A stretch of 64,000 nt of DNA from positions 1 to 64,000 of the forward strand of contig NZ_JAGPXX010000022.1 in assembly GCF_018070345.1 (NCBI RefSeq). The letters are read 5' to 3'. The first letter of the stretch is position 1. The number at the start of each line of letters is the position of its first letter. This DNA comes from Streptomyces sp. F63. GTDB taxonomy: Bacteria > Actinomycetota > Actinomycetes > Streptomycetales > Streptomycetaceae. This document shows positions 51,229 to 60,002 of this stretch, in pieces. The position numbers and the translations under genes were made by a program. The notes under the pieces were generated by a model, which ran no database searches, was not told where the DNA came from, and worked only from the letters and a program-made list of their open reading frames with translations.

Positions 51229-52559
51229 CCAGCACCCCCGTCAGCACCCCGGCCGCCGCAGGCACTGCCCCGGGCGGCCCCGCGGCTCACGGCGAACCCG
51301 CCACGCCCGCCGCACCCGTCACCCTCGACACCAGCGGCCGCCGGCTCTACGCCCAGACCGACGAGCTGCGCGCGGCCGGGCCGGCCACCCCCGTCCTGCT
51401 GCCCGGCGGCCTCACCGCCTGGTCCGTCACCCGCGGGGAGACCGCCAAGCACCTGCTGACCCACCCCCATATATCCAAGGACGCCCGCAAGAGCTGGCCC
51501 GGCCACCAGCCCGGCTCCCACCCCTGGCTGACCTCCTGGGTGGACGTCGTCTCCATGTTCACCAGCGACGGGGACGACCACAAACGGCTGCGCTCCCTCG
51601 TCGGCAAGGCGTTCACCCCGCGCCGGATCGAGGCCATGCGCCCGGCCGTCGAGGCGATCGTCACCGCGCTGCTGGACGACCTGGAGGCCCTGGACGCGGG
51701 CGAGCACCCCGTGGTGGACCTGCGCGCCCGGTTCTCCTACCCGGTGCCCACCCGGGTGATCTGCGATCTCTTCGGGGTACCCGCGGAGCAGCGGCCCGAG
51801 ATGCTCCGCGTCATCGACGCCGTGCTCGACACCAGCGCCACCGCGGAGCAGGCCATGGCCACCCGCCGCGATCTGTTCGCCGCGATGCACACCCTCATCG
51901 CGAGCAAGCGCGCCGCGCCCGCCGAGGACATGACCGGCCTCCTCCTCGCCGCCCACGAGGAGGACGGCGACCAGCTCAGCGAGGAGGAGCTGGTCTCCAC
52001 CCTGATTCTGATGATCGGCGCCGGCAGCGAGACCGCCGTCTCCCTCATCGACCACGCCGTCGAGGCGATGCTGGCCCACCCGGAGCAGCTCGCCACCGTC
52101 CTGGCCGACCCGGACCGCTGGGACGACGTGATCGAGGAGAGCCTGCGCCTGCACCCCCCGATCATGCATCTGCCGCTGCGCTACGCCACCGCGGACATCG
52201 ACCTCGGCGAGGGCGTCGTCCTCCGCCCCGGCGACCTCGTCCTGATCGGCTTCGGCGCCCACGGCCGCGACCCGGAACTCCACGACGGGCGGGACGTGTT
52301 CGACATCGACCGGGCGGACAAGCAGCACCTGGCCTTCGGCCACGGCATCCACTTCTGCCTCGGCGCGCCCCTGGCCCGCCTGGAGGGGCGGATCGCGCTG
52401 CCCGCGCTGTTCGAACGTTTCCCCGGGCTGAGCCCGGCCCGCGGGCCGGAGGAGCTCCGGCCGCAGCCCTCCTTCATCGGCAACGACTACCGCGAACTCC
52501 CGGTCCGCCTGCGGTCCGCCGGTGGTGCGGCGGCGGCATCGCCGTCCGCGGCGGACTGA
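51225..52559 (+). CDS. conservon cytochrome P450, CYP154-like
   Basis: A 444-residue P450 with complete motifs: I-helix I-G-A-G-S-E-T-A, K-helix E-E-S-L-R and heme site F-G-H-G-I-H-F-C-L-G (Cys378). An Ala/Pro-rich 30-residue N-terminal extension precedes the fold. The GTG start overlaps the previous stop (GTGA) with AGGAGG just upstream. Conservons often pair a CYP157 with a CYP154; this partner is the one expected to be catalytically normal. Redox partners are not encoded nearby. Confidence 0.93.
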   Translation: MTSTPVSTPAAAGTAPGGPAAHGEPATPAAPVTLDTSGRRLYAQTDELRAAGPATPVLLPGGLTAWSVTRGETAKHLLTHPHISKDARKSWPGHQPGSHPWLTSWVDVVSMFTSDGDDHKRLRSLVGKAFTPRRIEAMRPAVEAIVTALLDDLEALDAGEHPVVDLRARFSYPVPTRVICDLFGVPAEQRPEMLRVIDAVLDTSATAEQAMATRRDLFAAMHTLIASKRAAPAEDMTGLLLAAHEEDGDQLSEEELVSTLILMIGAGSETAVSLIDHAVEAMLAHPEQLATVLADPDRWDDVIEESLRLHPPIMHLPLRYATADIDLGEGVVLRPGDLVLIGFGAHGRDPELHDGRDVFDIDRADKQHLAFGHGIHFCLGAPLARLEGRIALPALFERFPGLSPARGPEELRPQPSFIGNDYRELPVRLRSAGGAAAASPSAAD

Positions 52560-52601
52560 GCCGGCCGCCCGGCACCGCGGCCCCGCCGGCCCCCGGCCCC
52601 G

Positions 52602-52628
52602 CCGGCCCCCGGCCCCGCCGGGGGCCGG
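52602..52628. terminator. bidirectional terminator, 11-bp stem
   Basis: CCGGCCCCCGG (52602-52612) pairs perfectly with 52618-52628 around a 5-nt loop, immediately before the stop codon of the convergent laccase gene. Confidence 0.8.
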
Positions 52629-53648
52629 TCAGTGCTCGTGTCCCGGGTCGTGGCCGGGGATCGTGCCGTCCTCCTCGGTCACCAGGAAGAGGCCCGCCAT
52701 CCCCATGTCCGCGTGGCTCTGGACGTGGCAGTGGTACATCCAGGCCCCGGCGCCCACGCCCTCGCCCGCGATCACCTGGAAGCCGAACGAGTCCGCCGGG
52801 CCGGTGATCCTGTTGTCGATGACGGGGGTGTGGTCGTCGGGGCCGGCGAGCAGCCCGGTGCGGTTGTCCGCCCAGCGGTGCCCGTGCAGATGGAAGGTGT
52901 GGTAGTACTCGCCGTGCGTGATCGAGATGAACTCGACCCGCTCGCCGAGCTTCGCGGTGACGTCGTACGGGTCGTCGGCGGCGCGGTTGTTGATCGTCAT
53001 GTCGTTGAAGACGATGGTGAACTGCTGGTCCGGCAGGACGTCCCCCGCGCGGCGCACGACCAGCGGGCCGTAGAGGCCCTTCCGGATGCCGGCCGTGCCG
53101 TGGACGGTGCCGACCGCGTGGTCGTGGTAGTGCCAGTAGCCGGCGCTGCCCGCGTCCCAGGTGCCGTCCGCCCGGCGGCGGGGTTCATGGGTGCGCCAGG
53201 TGTGGGTGCGGCGCTCGCCCGGCGCCACGGTGCTTCTGCTCAGCGGGGTGCCGTCGCTGCCGAACGCGTAGTCCACGCCGTGCGGATGGAGGCTGAGGGT
53301 GACGTCGGCGAGGTTCACCAGCTCGATGTGCAGGGTGTCGCCCTCGGTCATCTCCAGCAGCGGCCCGGGGACGGTCGCCCCGCCCGGCTTGAGGCCGTAG
53401 CCCAGCCGCCCGCCGGGGAGGTTCTCCGCGTAGAGGGTCAGGTACCGGACCTCGCCGCCGGCCTGCGCGGTGGCCGTGCTCCGGGCTCCGGCCGCGTTCC
53501 GTAACGGTGCCGGGCCGCCGGGCGCGGCCGCGGCCGCGGTGGGGGAGAGGGCCGCCGGGGCGGCCAGGGCGGCCGCGGCGACGCCGCCGGTGAACGACCG
53601 CCGTGAGAAGAAGCGCCGCGCCGTGCCGCTGCCGCCTGCCTCGGTCAT
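52629..53648 (-). CDS. two-domain multicopper oxidase (small laccase type)
   Basis: A 339-residue exported laccase. Tat signal S-R-R-S-F-T-G-G (residues 15-22) is followed by an Ala-rich stretch. Copper ligands are visible: H-P-H-G near 120, W-H-Y-H-D-H near 171-176, H-T-F-H-L-H-G-H near 250 and Y-H-C-H-V-Q-S-H-A-D-M-G-M near 306-318 for type 1 copper. Two-domain laccases of this type (SLAC/EpoA) act as trimers on phenols and lignin-like compounds. I prefer ATG 53648 (GGGAG 5 nt upstream) to one four codons earlier. Divergent from the ThuA-dehydrogenase gene across about 250 bp. Confidence 0.93.
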   Translation of the reverse strand: MTEAGGSGTARRFFSRRSFTGGVAAAALAAPAALSPTAAAAAPGGPAPLRNAAGARSTATAQAGGEVRYLTLYAENLPGGRLGYGLKPGGATVPGPLLEMTEGDTLHIELVNLADVTLSLHPHGVDYAFGSDGTPLSRSTVAPGERRTHTWRTHEPRRRADGTWDAGSAGYWHYHDHAVGTVHGTAGIRKGLYGPLVVRRAGDVLPDQQFTIVFNDMTINNRAADDPYDVTAKLGERVEFISITHGEYYHTFHLHGHRWADNRTGLLAGPDDHTPVIDNRITGPADSFGFQVIAGEGVGAGAWMYHCHVQSHADMGMAGLFLVTEEDGTIPGHDPGHEH

Positions 53649-53898
53649 CTGAGCTCCCATCCCCCGCGGGCCGTCGCCCCGGGGCGTCTGCGGGTCGTCT
53701 GGGGTCGTCGCGTCCGTCCGGGAGGGACCGCCCGGCCCCGGTGCTGCCAGGGCGGGGACGGCATCAAGGTAGCGGCCCCCGAGGGGTTCTTCCAGGGTCT
53801 GGACAAAGTTTGTTGATGTGCGGTCATTGGTATTGGCGGTCCGTCAAAAGCCCTCTAGCTTCGAGACATTGCTGCGATCACAGAGGGGTGAGAGAGCT

Positions 53899-56460
53899 AT
53901 GCGGGCCAATCCGCAGCCAGGACCCTCGGCACAACGAGGGCGCACCAGGGGCCGCGCGTGGACGACAGCAGCGCTGGCCGCCGCAATGACCGCGACCCTG
54001 CTGGGAGGGGCCCCGGGGGCCACGGCCGGTCCCGCCGGCCCGCGACCCGCGCCGGCGGTGCCGCTGCCACCGGTCGCCGCGGCGGCGGAAGCCCCGCCGT
54101 CCGCGGCATCCTTACCCGGGGGCTCCGCCGCCGGGGACGTCGGCGTGCTCGTCTTCCACGACTCCGGAGGCCGGCCCTCGGCCAGGACCGCGGCCGGAAT
54201 CGAGGCCGTGGAGGAGATCGGCCGCCAGGGCCCGGCCGAGGAGCGGTTCACCGTCGACGCCACCGACGACCCCGCCGTCTTCACCACGCAGAAGCTGCGC
54301 CGCTACAACGCGGTCGTCTTCCTCTCCACCCCCGGTGACGTCCTGAACAACGCGCAGGAGGACGGCTTCCGGGCCTACGTCGAGTCCGGCGGCGGCTTCC
54401 TCGGCGTGTACGACGCGGCGCGCACCGAGCCGGACTCCTCCTGGTTCACCGGCCTCATCGGCACCCGGCCCGCCGGTGACGGCTCGCCCGGGGTGCAGCG
54501 CGCCACCGTCGAGACCGGCGACCGCGGCCACCCGGCCACCGCGGACCTGCCCCAGGAGTGGTCCCGCAAGGACCACTGGCTCAGCTGGCGGCCCAACCCC
54601 TCCGGCGAGGTGCACACCGTCGCGCGGGTCCGCGAGCGCACCTACGACCCGGGCGCGGACGCCCTCGGCTGGGACCACCCGGTCTCCTGGTGCCGCGACT
54701 ACCGCGGCGGCCGCTCCTTCTACACCGGCATGGGCGGCACCGAAGCCGCGTTCGCCGAGGAGCGGCTGCGCACCCATCTGCGCGGCGCCCTGCTGTGGAC
54801 CACCCGGCTCGCCCGCGCCGACTGCCGGGCCACCATCACCGCGAACTACGAGGCCACCCGCGTCACCGAGCCCAACACCCCCGGGCAGGCCGACCGGATC
54901 GGCGAGCCGCACGGCCTCGTCACCGCCGGGGACGGCCGCGTGTTCCACATCGGCCGCGGCGGCGGCGCGAACGGCGATCCCGTGGTCACCGACTGGGACG
55001 ACCCCGACGTCGGCCTCGGCATGGGCACCGTCCACGTCTGGGACCCGCGCACCGGGGAGAGCCGGCTCGCGGGCGTCGTCGAGGTCTTCGGCAACAAGGG
55101 CGGCGGCGGGGAACTCGTCAAGAACGAGGAGGGCCTGCTCGGGATCGAACTCGACCCGGACTTCGCGGAGAACGGCTGGATCTACCTCCACTACACCCCG
55201 CACTCGGAGATCGACCGCGAGAACCACCTGGCGCGGCGCCGCGTCTCCCGCTTCACCCTGGACCACGCCACCAACCGCTTCGACCCGGCCTCCGAGAAAG
55301 TGCTCCTCTCCTGGGAGGTGCAGATCCACAGCTGCTGCCACGCGGGCGGCGGCATGGCCTGGGACTCGGCGGAGAACCTCTACATCGCCACCGGTGACAC
55401 CAACTCCAGCCAGTTCAGCGGTGGTTACTCCGGCAACAACCCGGAGCCGGCCTTCCGCGGCGTCTCCTTCGCCGACGCCCGCCGCACCGCCGGCAACACC
55501 AACAACCTCAACGGCAAGATCCTCCGCATCCACCCCGAGGACGACGGCACCTACACGATCCCCGAGGGCAACCTCTTCACCGGCGAGGAGGAGGGCGGCG
55601 GCAGGACCCGCCCCGAGATCTACGTGATGGGCGTGCGGAACCCCTCCCGCATCTCCGTCGACCGGGAGACGGACACCCTCTACGCGGGCTGGGTCGGCCC
55701 CGACGCCGGTGCGCCCAGCCCCGTCTGGGGCCCGGCCAAGTACGACACCTTCGCCGCCATCACCCGGGCCGGCAACCACGGCTGGCCCTACTGCATGGGC
55801 AACAAACAGCCCTACCGCGACCGCAACCTCCCCGACCCCTCCCAGCCCCTCGGCTGGTACGACTGCGATCACCTCAGGAACGAGTCCCCCCACAACGACG
55901 GCCTGGTGGACCTCCCCCCGGCCCGCTCCAACACCATCTGGTACTCCCCCCAGGGCGGCGTCCCCGACTACCCGCGCGACGGCGACGGCATCCCCAGCTA
56001 CCAGCAGGACGAGGCCCGCTATCTGCTGCCCTGGCTCAAGGGCGGCTCCCAGGCGGCCATGAACGGCCCGGTCTACCGCCACGACGACGGCAGCGGCAGC
56101 GCCGTCACGTGGCCGGAGTACTGGGACGGCAAGTGGTTCGTCGGCGACTTCTACGACGGCGAGCAGCCGCGGCACGCCGTCGCCCTGGACCCGGACACCG
56201 CGGACAAGGGCGGCCTGCCCGTCCACGCCGAGAGCCTGGACGGCATCGTCCCGGCCGGCCCGGGCGGCATCCGCAACCTCATGGACTGGAAGTTCGGGCC
56301 GGACGGCGCCCTCTACGTCCTCGACTACGGCCGGGGGTTCTTCACCTCCACCCGCGAGTCGGCGCTGTGGCGCATCACCTACCGGGGCGGACCGCCCACA
56401 CCGCTGCCCGGCGACCTGGTGACCGGGGCCGGCACGACCGGAGACGGGAGCAGGGGATGA
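53899..56460 (+). CDS. secreted ThuA-like + PQQ-type glucose/sorbosone dehydrogenase fusion
   Basis: An 853-residue exported protein. After the signal (Ala-rich core about 22-43) a ThuA-like, glutamine-amidotransferase-fold domain occupies about 75-315 (V-L-V-F-H-D-S-G-G and G-G-G-F-L-G-V-Y-D-A-A). The second part (about 330-835) is a six-bladed beta-propeller like soluble glucose/sorbosone dehydrogenases: E-P-H-G-L-V near the start, E-E-G-L-L-G-I-E-L-D-P-D-F-A and N-G-K-I-L-R-I. ThuA relatives process disaccharide derivatives, so extracellular oxidation of sugars is likely. ATG 53899 is the first start directly before the signal. It is coupled to the next gene by ATGA. Confidence 0.87.
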   Translation: MRANPQPGPSAQRGRTRGRAWTTAALAAAMTATLLGGAPGATAGPAGPRPAPAVPLPPVAAAAEAPPSAASLPGGSAAGDVGVLVFHDSGGRPSARTAAGIEAVEEIGRQGPAEERFTVDATDDPAVFTTQKLRRYNAVVFLSTPGDVLNNAQEDGFRAYVESGGGFLGVYDAARTEPDSSWFTGLIGTRPAGDGSPGVQRATVETGDRGHPATADLPQEWSRKDHWLSWRPNPSGEVHTVARVRERTYDPGADALGWDHPVSWCRDYRGGRSFYTGMGGTEAAFAEERLRTHLRGALLWTTRLARADCRATITANYEATRVTEPNTPGQADRIGEPHGLVTAGDGRVFHIGRGGGANGDPVVTDWDDPDVGLGMGTVHVWDPRTGESRLAGVVEVFGNKGGGGELVKNEEGLLGIELDPDFAENGWIYLHYTPHSEIDRENHLARRRVSRFTLDHATNRFDPASEKVLLSWEVQIHSCCHAGGGMAWDSAENLYIATGDTNSSQFSGGYSGNNPEPAFRGVSFADARRTAGNTNNLNGKILRIHPEDDGTYTIPEGNLFTGEEEGGGRTRPEIYVMGVRNPSRISVDRETDTLYAGWVGPDAGAPSPVWGPAKYDTFAAITRAGNHGWPYCMGNKQPYRDRNLPDPSQPLGWYDCDHLRNESPHNDGLVDLPPARSNTIWYSPQGGVPDYPRDGDGIPSYQQDEARYLLPWLKGGSQAAMNGPVYRHDDGSGSAVTWPEYWDGKWFVGDFYDGEQPRHAVALDPDTADKGGLPVHAESLDGIVPAGPGGIRNLMDWKFGPDGALYVLDYGRGFFTSTRESALWRITYRGGPPTPLPGDLVTGAGTTGDGSRG

Positions 56461-58694
56461 ACGGGACCAGAGGGGCCGCGGTGCCCCGGCGGCTCACCGG
56501 ATCGCGCGGCCTGCTCACCGCCCTGGTGCTGGCCCTGCTGGCGGCTCTCGGACTGAGCGCGCCGCCCGCCGCGTACGGCAGGGACGGCGCGCGCCCCGCC
56601 ACGGCCGCCGACCAGGTGCTGACCTGGACGGCCGGCAACCCCACCGACCGCTATCTGACGGCCCCGGCGGAGGCGGTGGCCGGCCCGGCCACCATCGTCT
56701 TCGAGAACAGCGAGGCCACCGGCAACACCACCGGTATGCCGCACACCCTGACCTTCGACACCTCCGACCCCTCGCGCCACAACGCCGACGTCGATCTCAA
56801 CATCCTGGCCAACCCGGCCGACGACAACGGCGGCCGGCACACCGCCGAGGTCACCCTCACCCCGGGCACGTACCGCTACTACTGCACGATTCCGGGGCAC
56901 GGCGCCATGCAGGGCACCCTTGTCGTCACCGATCCGGGCGGCGGCGAGGACACCACCGCCCCGGAGACCTCCCACGAGATCAGCGGGCAGCGGGACGCGG
57001 ACGGCGCCTACCTCGGCGGCGCCACGGTGGCCCTCACCGCCTCCGATGCCGGTTCGGGGGTGGAGCGGGTCGAGTTCGCGCTGGACGGCGGGGAGTTCGC
57101 GGAGTACGCGGCGCCCGTGGCGGTGGACGCGGTGGGTGCGCACCGGCTGGTGTACCGGGCGGTGGACCGGGCGGGGAACGTGTCGGCGGAGAGGGCGGTG
57201 GAGTTCACGGTGGTGGCGCCGCCGGAGGAGGACACGACGGCGCCGGAGACGTCGGCGGAGGTGAGCGGTGAGCGGGACGCGGACGGCGCCTACCTCGGCT
57301 CCGCCACCGTGACCGTCACCGCCTCCGATGCCGGTTCGGGGGTGGAGCGGGTCGAGTTCGCGCTGGACGGCGGGGAGTTCGCGGAGTACGCGGCGCCCGT
57401 GGCGGTGGACGCGGTGGGTGCGCACCGGCTGGTGTACCGGGCGGTGGACCGGGCGGGGAACGTGTCGGCGGAGAGGGCGGTGGAGTTCACGGTGGTGGCG
57501 CCGCCGGAGGAGGACACGACGGCGCCGGAGACGTCGGCGGAGGTGAGCGGTGAGCGGGACGCGGACGGCGCCTACCTCGGCTCCGCCACCGTGACGATCA
57601 CCGCCACCGACGCCGGATCCGGTGTCGGACGCGTGCAGTACTCCCTCAACGGCGGCCCGTATCTGGCCTACACCGCACCGGTGACCGTCGCCCGGGCCGG
57701 CGCGCACCTCCTCCGTCATCGCGCCACCGACAAGGCCGGCAACACCTCGGCGGCGAGGACGGTGGCCTTCACGGTCGCCGAGGAGGACACCACCGGGCCG
57801 GACTGCCCCGAATCCGACAACCGGCGGACCGTCATCATCGGCACCGTCGACACCGGTGTCCCCAACCGCCTCACCGGCAACGGCTGCACGATCAACGAGC
57901 TGATCGAGGACGAACGGGCGTGGGACGGGGAGAACGACTTCCTGCGTCACGTCACCGCCGTCGCCGACGGCCTCCGCGCGGAGGGCGTGGTCGACGAGCG
58001 CGAGCACACCCTCCTCACCCGCGCGGCCCGCGAGTCCGCCATCGGAACGCCGGGTCACACCGGCGGCTACCGCACCCTGTTCGACGGCTCGGCCGCGTCC
58101 TTCGCCGACTGGGAGCACGTCGGCGGCGGTGCCTTCGGCCTCACCGGCGGCGGCGCGATGACCAGCAGCACCACCCGCGGCGGCCTCGGCATGCTCTGGT
58201 ACCCGGACCGCCAGTTCGGGGACTTCTCCCTCAGGCTCCAGTTCCGCGACGACGCGCCCGGCTCCGGCCGCGCCAACAGCGGGGTGTTCGTCCGCTTCCC
58301 CGACCCGCACTGGCATCCGGGCGAGTCCCGCCCGGAGTGGGTCGCCATCAAGTACGGCCACGAGAACCAGATCCTGGACCGCGCGGACGGCGACATGTAC
58401 AAGACGGGATCCGTCTACGGCTTCGACAAGGTGAACCTCGACGGTGCCGGTGTGGAGGAGAAGGGGGTCTGGAACGACTACGAGATCCGGGTCGTGGACC
58501 AGCGCTACTGGATCCTCCGCAACGGCGTGCTGCTCAACGTCTTCGACAACGACCCGGGCCTGGTTTTCAGCCCGCCCCGCGCGGACGACCCGGGCACCGC
58601 GGGCCGGCAGTACGCGGACGGTTTCATCGGCCTGCAGACCCATGGCACCAGCGATGTGATCTCGTTCCGCAACATCCGGATCCAGGAGCTGTAG
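56457..58694 (+). CDS. secreted cupredoxin + Ig-like/OmpL47 repeats + DUF1080 lectin/glycosidase-like protein
   Basis: A 745-residue exported protein. Signal (about 10-40); cupredoxin domain about 45-155 with a type 1 copper set ending Y-C-T-I-P-G-H-G-A-M; three Ig-like OmpL47-type repeats (about 165-440) each opening D-T-T-A-P-E-T-S or similar; a helical spacer; and a C-terminal DUF1080/3-keto-glycoside-hydrolase-type concanavalin domain (about 535-745, Y-R-T-L-F-D-G-S to I-R-I-Q-E-L). The cupredoxin may take electrons from the dehydrogenase of the coupled upstream gene while the DUF1080 domain binds or cleaves 3-keto-sugars. That partnership is inference from the 4-nt overlap and domain content. 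Confidence 0.87.
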   Translation: MNGTRGAAVPRRLTGSRGLLTALVLALLAALGLSAPPAAYGRDGARPATAADQVLTWTAGNPTDRYLTAPAEAVAGPATIVFENSEATGNTTGMPHTLTFDTSDPSRHNADVDLNILANPADDNGGRHTAEVTLTPGTYRYYCTIPGHGAMQGTLVVTDPGGGEDTTAPETSHEISGQRDADGAYLGGATVALTASDAGSGVERVEFALDGGEFAEYAAPVAVDAVGAHRLVYRAVDRAGNVSAERAVEFTVVAPPEEDTTAPETSAEVSGERDADGAYLGSATVTVTASDAGSGVERVEFALDGGEFAEYAAPVAVDAVGAHRLVYRAVDRAGNVSAERAVEFTVVAPPEEDTTAPETSAEVSGERDADGAYLGSATVTITATDAGSGVGRVQYSLNGGPYLAYTAPVTVARAGAHLLRHRATDKAGNTSAARTVAFTVAEEDTTGPDCPESDNRRTVIIGTVDTGVPNRLTGNGCTINELIEDERAWDGENDFLRHVTAVADGLRAEGVVDEREHTLLTRAARESAIGTPGHTGGYRTLFDGSAASFADWEHVGGGAFGLTGGGAMTSSTTRGGLGMLWYPDRQFGDFSLRLQFRDDAPGSGRANSGVFVRFPDPHWHPGESRPEWVAIKYGHENQILDRADGDMYKTGSVYGFDKVNLDGAGVEEKGVWNDYEIRVVDQRYWILRNGVLLNVFDNDPGLVFSPPRADDPGTAGRQYADGFIGLQTHGTSDVISFRNIRIQEL
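57034..57595. repeat. two perfect 280-bp direct repeats, period 282
   Basis: 57034-57313 and 57316-57595 are identical over 280 bp, and a third, diverged unit follows. They encode two identical Ig-like modules. Codon use inside them (GTG, GCG, CGG) differs from the flanking C-rich third positions, so the unit was duplicated very recently or came from elsewhere. Confidence 0.93.
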
Positions 58695-58778
58695 CGGCTC
58701 CCCGGAGAGCCGCGAGCCGGGGAGCCGCGAGCCGGGGAGCCGGGGAGCCGGTTGGACGGGGAGCCGGAGAACGCGGCA

Positions 58779-58819
58779 CCGCCGCCCCGGGCACGGGACT
58801 CCCGTGCCCGGGGCGGCGG
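58779..58819. terminator. strong bidirectional terminator, 19-bp stem
   Basis: 58779-58797 pairs perfectly with 58801-58819 around a 3-nt loop (core GCCGCCCCGGGCACGGG). It separates the convergent DUF1080 and cutinase genes. Several GCCGGGGAGCC repeats lie just before it. Confidence 0.92.
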
Positions 58820-58862
58820 CCCGATCCCCGCCCGCCCCCCGGCCGGGGGGCGGGTGAGCGGA

Positions 58863-59831
58863 TCAGCTGTGGGGGCAGTTGCCGCGGAACTCCTCGATCT
58901 GCAGGCTCGGCCGGGGAATCGGGCAGAGGAACTGCTCGTAGCGGGTGTCGTTGTCGACGAACCGCTTCAGCCAGGAGAGGGAGTACTTCGCGATCTGCGT
59001 GTCCGGGAGGTTCGGAGCGAAGTGCGTGGCGTTGTTCAGCTCCATGTACGCCCGGTTCGTGGAGGACCGCAGGCTCTCGTAGAACGGCTCGGCGTGGGTG
59101 CGGACCGAGGCGATGCTGTCGGCCTCGGCGCCGATGATGAAGGTCGGGACGGTGACCTCACCCCAGGTCTTGTCGAGGTTCCACGGGGTCAGCGGGATGG
59201 CCGCCTTGAGCGAGGGCCGGTCGCTGGCCGCCTCCAGCGCGCCGCCGCCGCCCATGGAGTGGCCCATGACGGCCAGCCGGTTGCGGTCGATCCGGCCGCG
59301 GACGGCGCTGTCCTCGACGAGGTAGTCCAGCGCCGCCAGCAGCTGGCGGCCGCGCTGGCCGGGCTGGTCCAGACGGGTGTTGGTGTCGATGGTCAGCACG
59401 ACGAAGCCCTGGGAGGCCAGCCGCGGCCCGTACCAGGCCATGCTGCCCTCGTCGGCGGTGAACCCGGGGGCGATCGCGACCGCGCCGAAGGTGCCGTCCG
59501 AGGTGGTGGTGGGGTAGTAGATCGTGCCGCCGCCGAATCCGACGACGAGCGAGGAGACGTTCCGCTCGGACACCGAGTACGGGCCGCGGCTCGCCTCGAT
59601 GCTGCGCTCGGTCGGTGCCGGGCCCCGCTCGTAGGGGTTCTCCGCAGCGGCCTGAACGGCGGCCTGAACGGTGGTCTCCGGGGCGGCCTGGGCGGCCGGC
59701 GTCAGTGCGGCGCCGGTCCCGGTCAGGGCCAGCGCGAGTCCGGCCAGGGTCAGCCGGAAGGTGCGGGAACGGGGTGCGCGGTGGTGCCGGCCCGCCCCGG
59801 GGGTGGAGGTGTCGTGGTGCAGCGGCTCCAT
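58863..59831 (-). CDS. secreted cutinase/PET-hydrolase-type esterase
   Basis: A 322-residue exported alpha/beta hydrolase of the type I PETase/Thermobifida cutinase group. Signal peptide to about residue 50; nucleophile Ser192 in G-H-S-M-G-G-G-G; Asp238 in G-A-E-A-D-S-I-A; His270 in N-N-A-T-H-F-A-P-N. The aromatic-clamp and oxyanion region A-P-G-F-T-A-D-E has Phe124 where Thermobifida cutinases have Tyr; the active-site Trp in T-P-W is kept. A C-terminal disulphide Cys303-Cys319 is likely. It should hydrolyse cutin and may cleave aromatic polyesters. AGGGAG precedes the ATG by 10 nt. Plant-surface polymer use matches the cellulose genes nearby. Confidence 0.93.
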   Translation of the reverse strand: MEPLHHDTSTPGAGRHHRAPRSRTFRLTLAGLALALTGTGAALTPAAQAAPETTVQAAVQAAAENPYERGPAPTERSIEASRGPYSVSERNVSSLVVGFGGGTIYYPTTTSDGTFGAVAIAPGFTADEGSMAWYGPRLASQGFVVLTIDTNTRLDQPGQRGRQLLAALDYLVEDSAVRGRIDRNRLAVMGHSMGGGGALEAASDRPSLKAAIPLTPWNLDKTWGEVTVPTFIIGAEADSIASVRTHAEPFYESLRSSTNRAYMELNNATHFAPNLPDTQIAKYSLSWLKRFVDNDTRYEQFLCPIPRPSLQIEEFRGNCPHS

Positions 59832-60002
59832 GAGCGTGTACTCCCTGAAGTCAAGGGGGGTGTGGGGGAACGTGGGTCATCGTTCAACCGCTTCGCGCCC
59901 GCCACATCGGTGAAATCACCGGCCTTCGCGCCGTGTTGGCGCCGCGGTCTCCGAACCCCCAGGTCAGACCCGGCCCGTTGAGCTGTCTCCTTCGCCGGGA
60001 CG

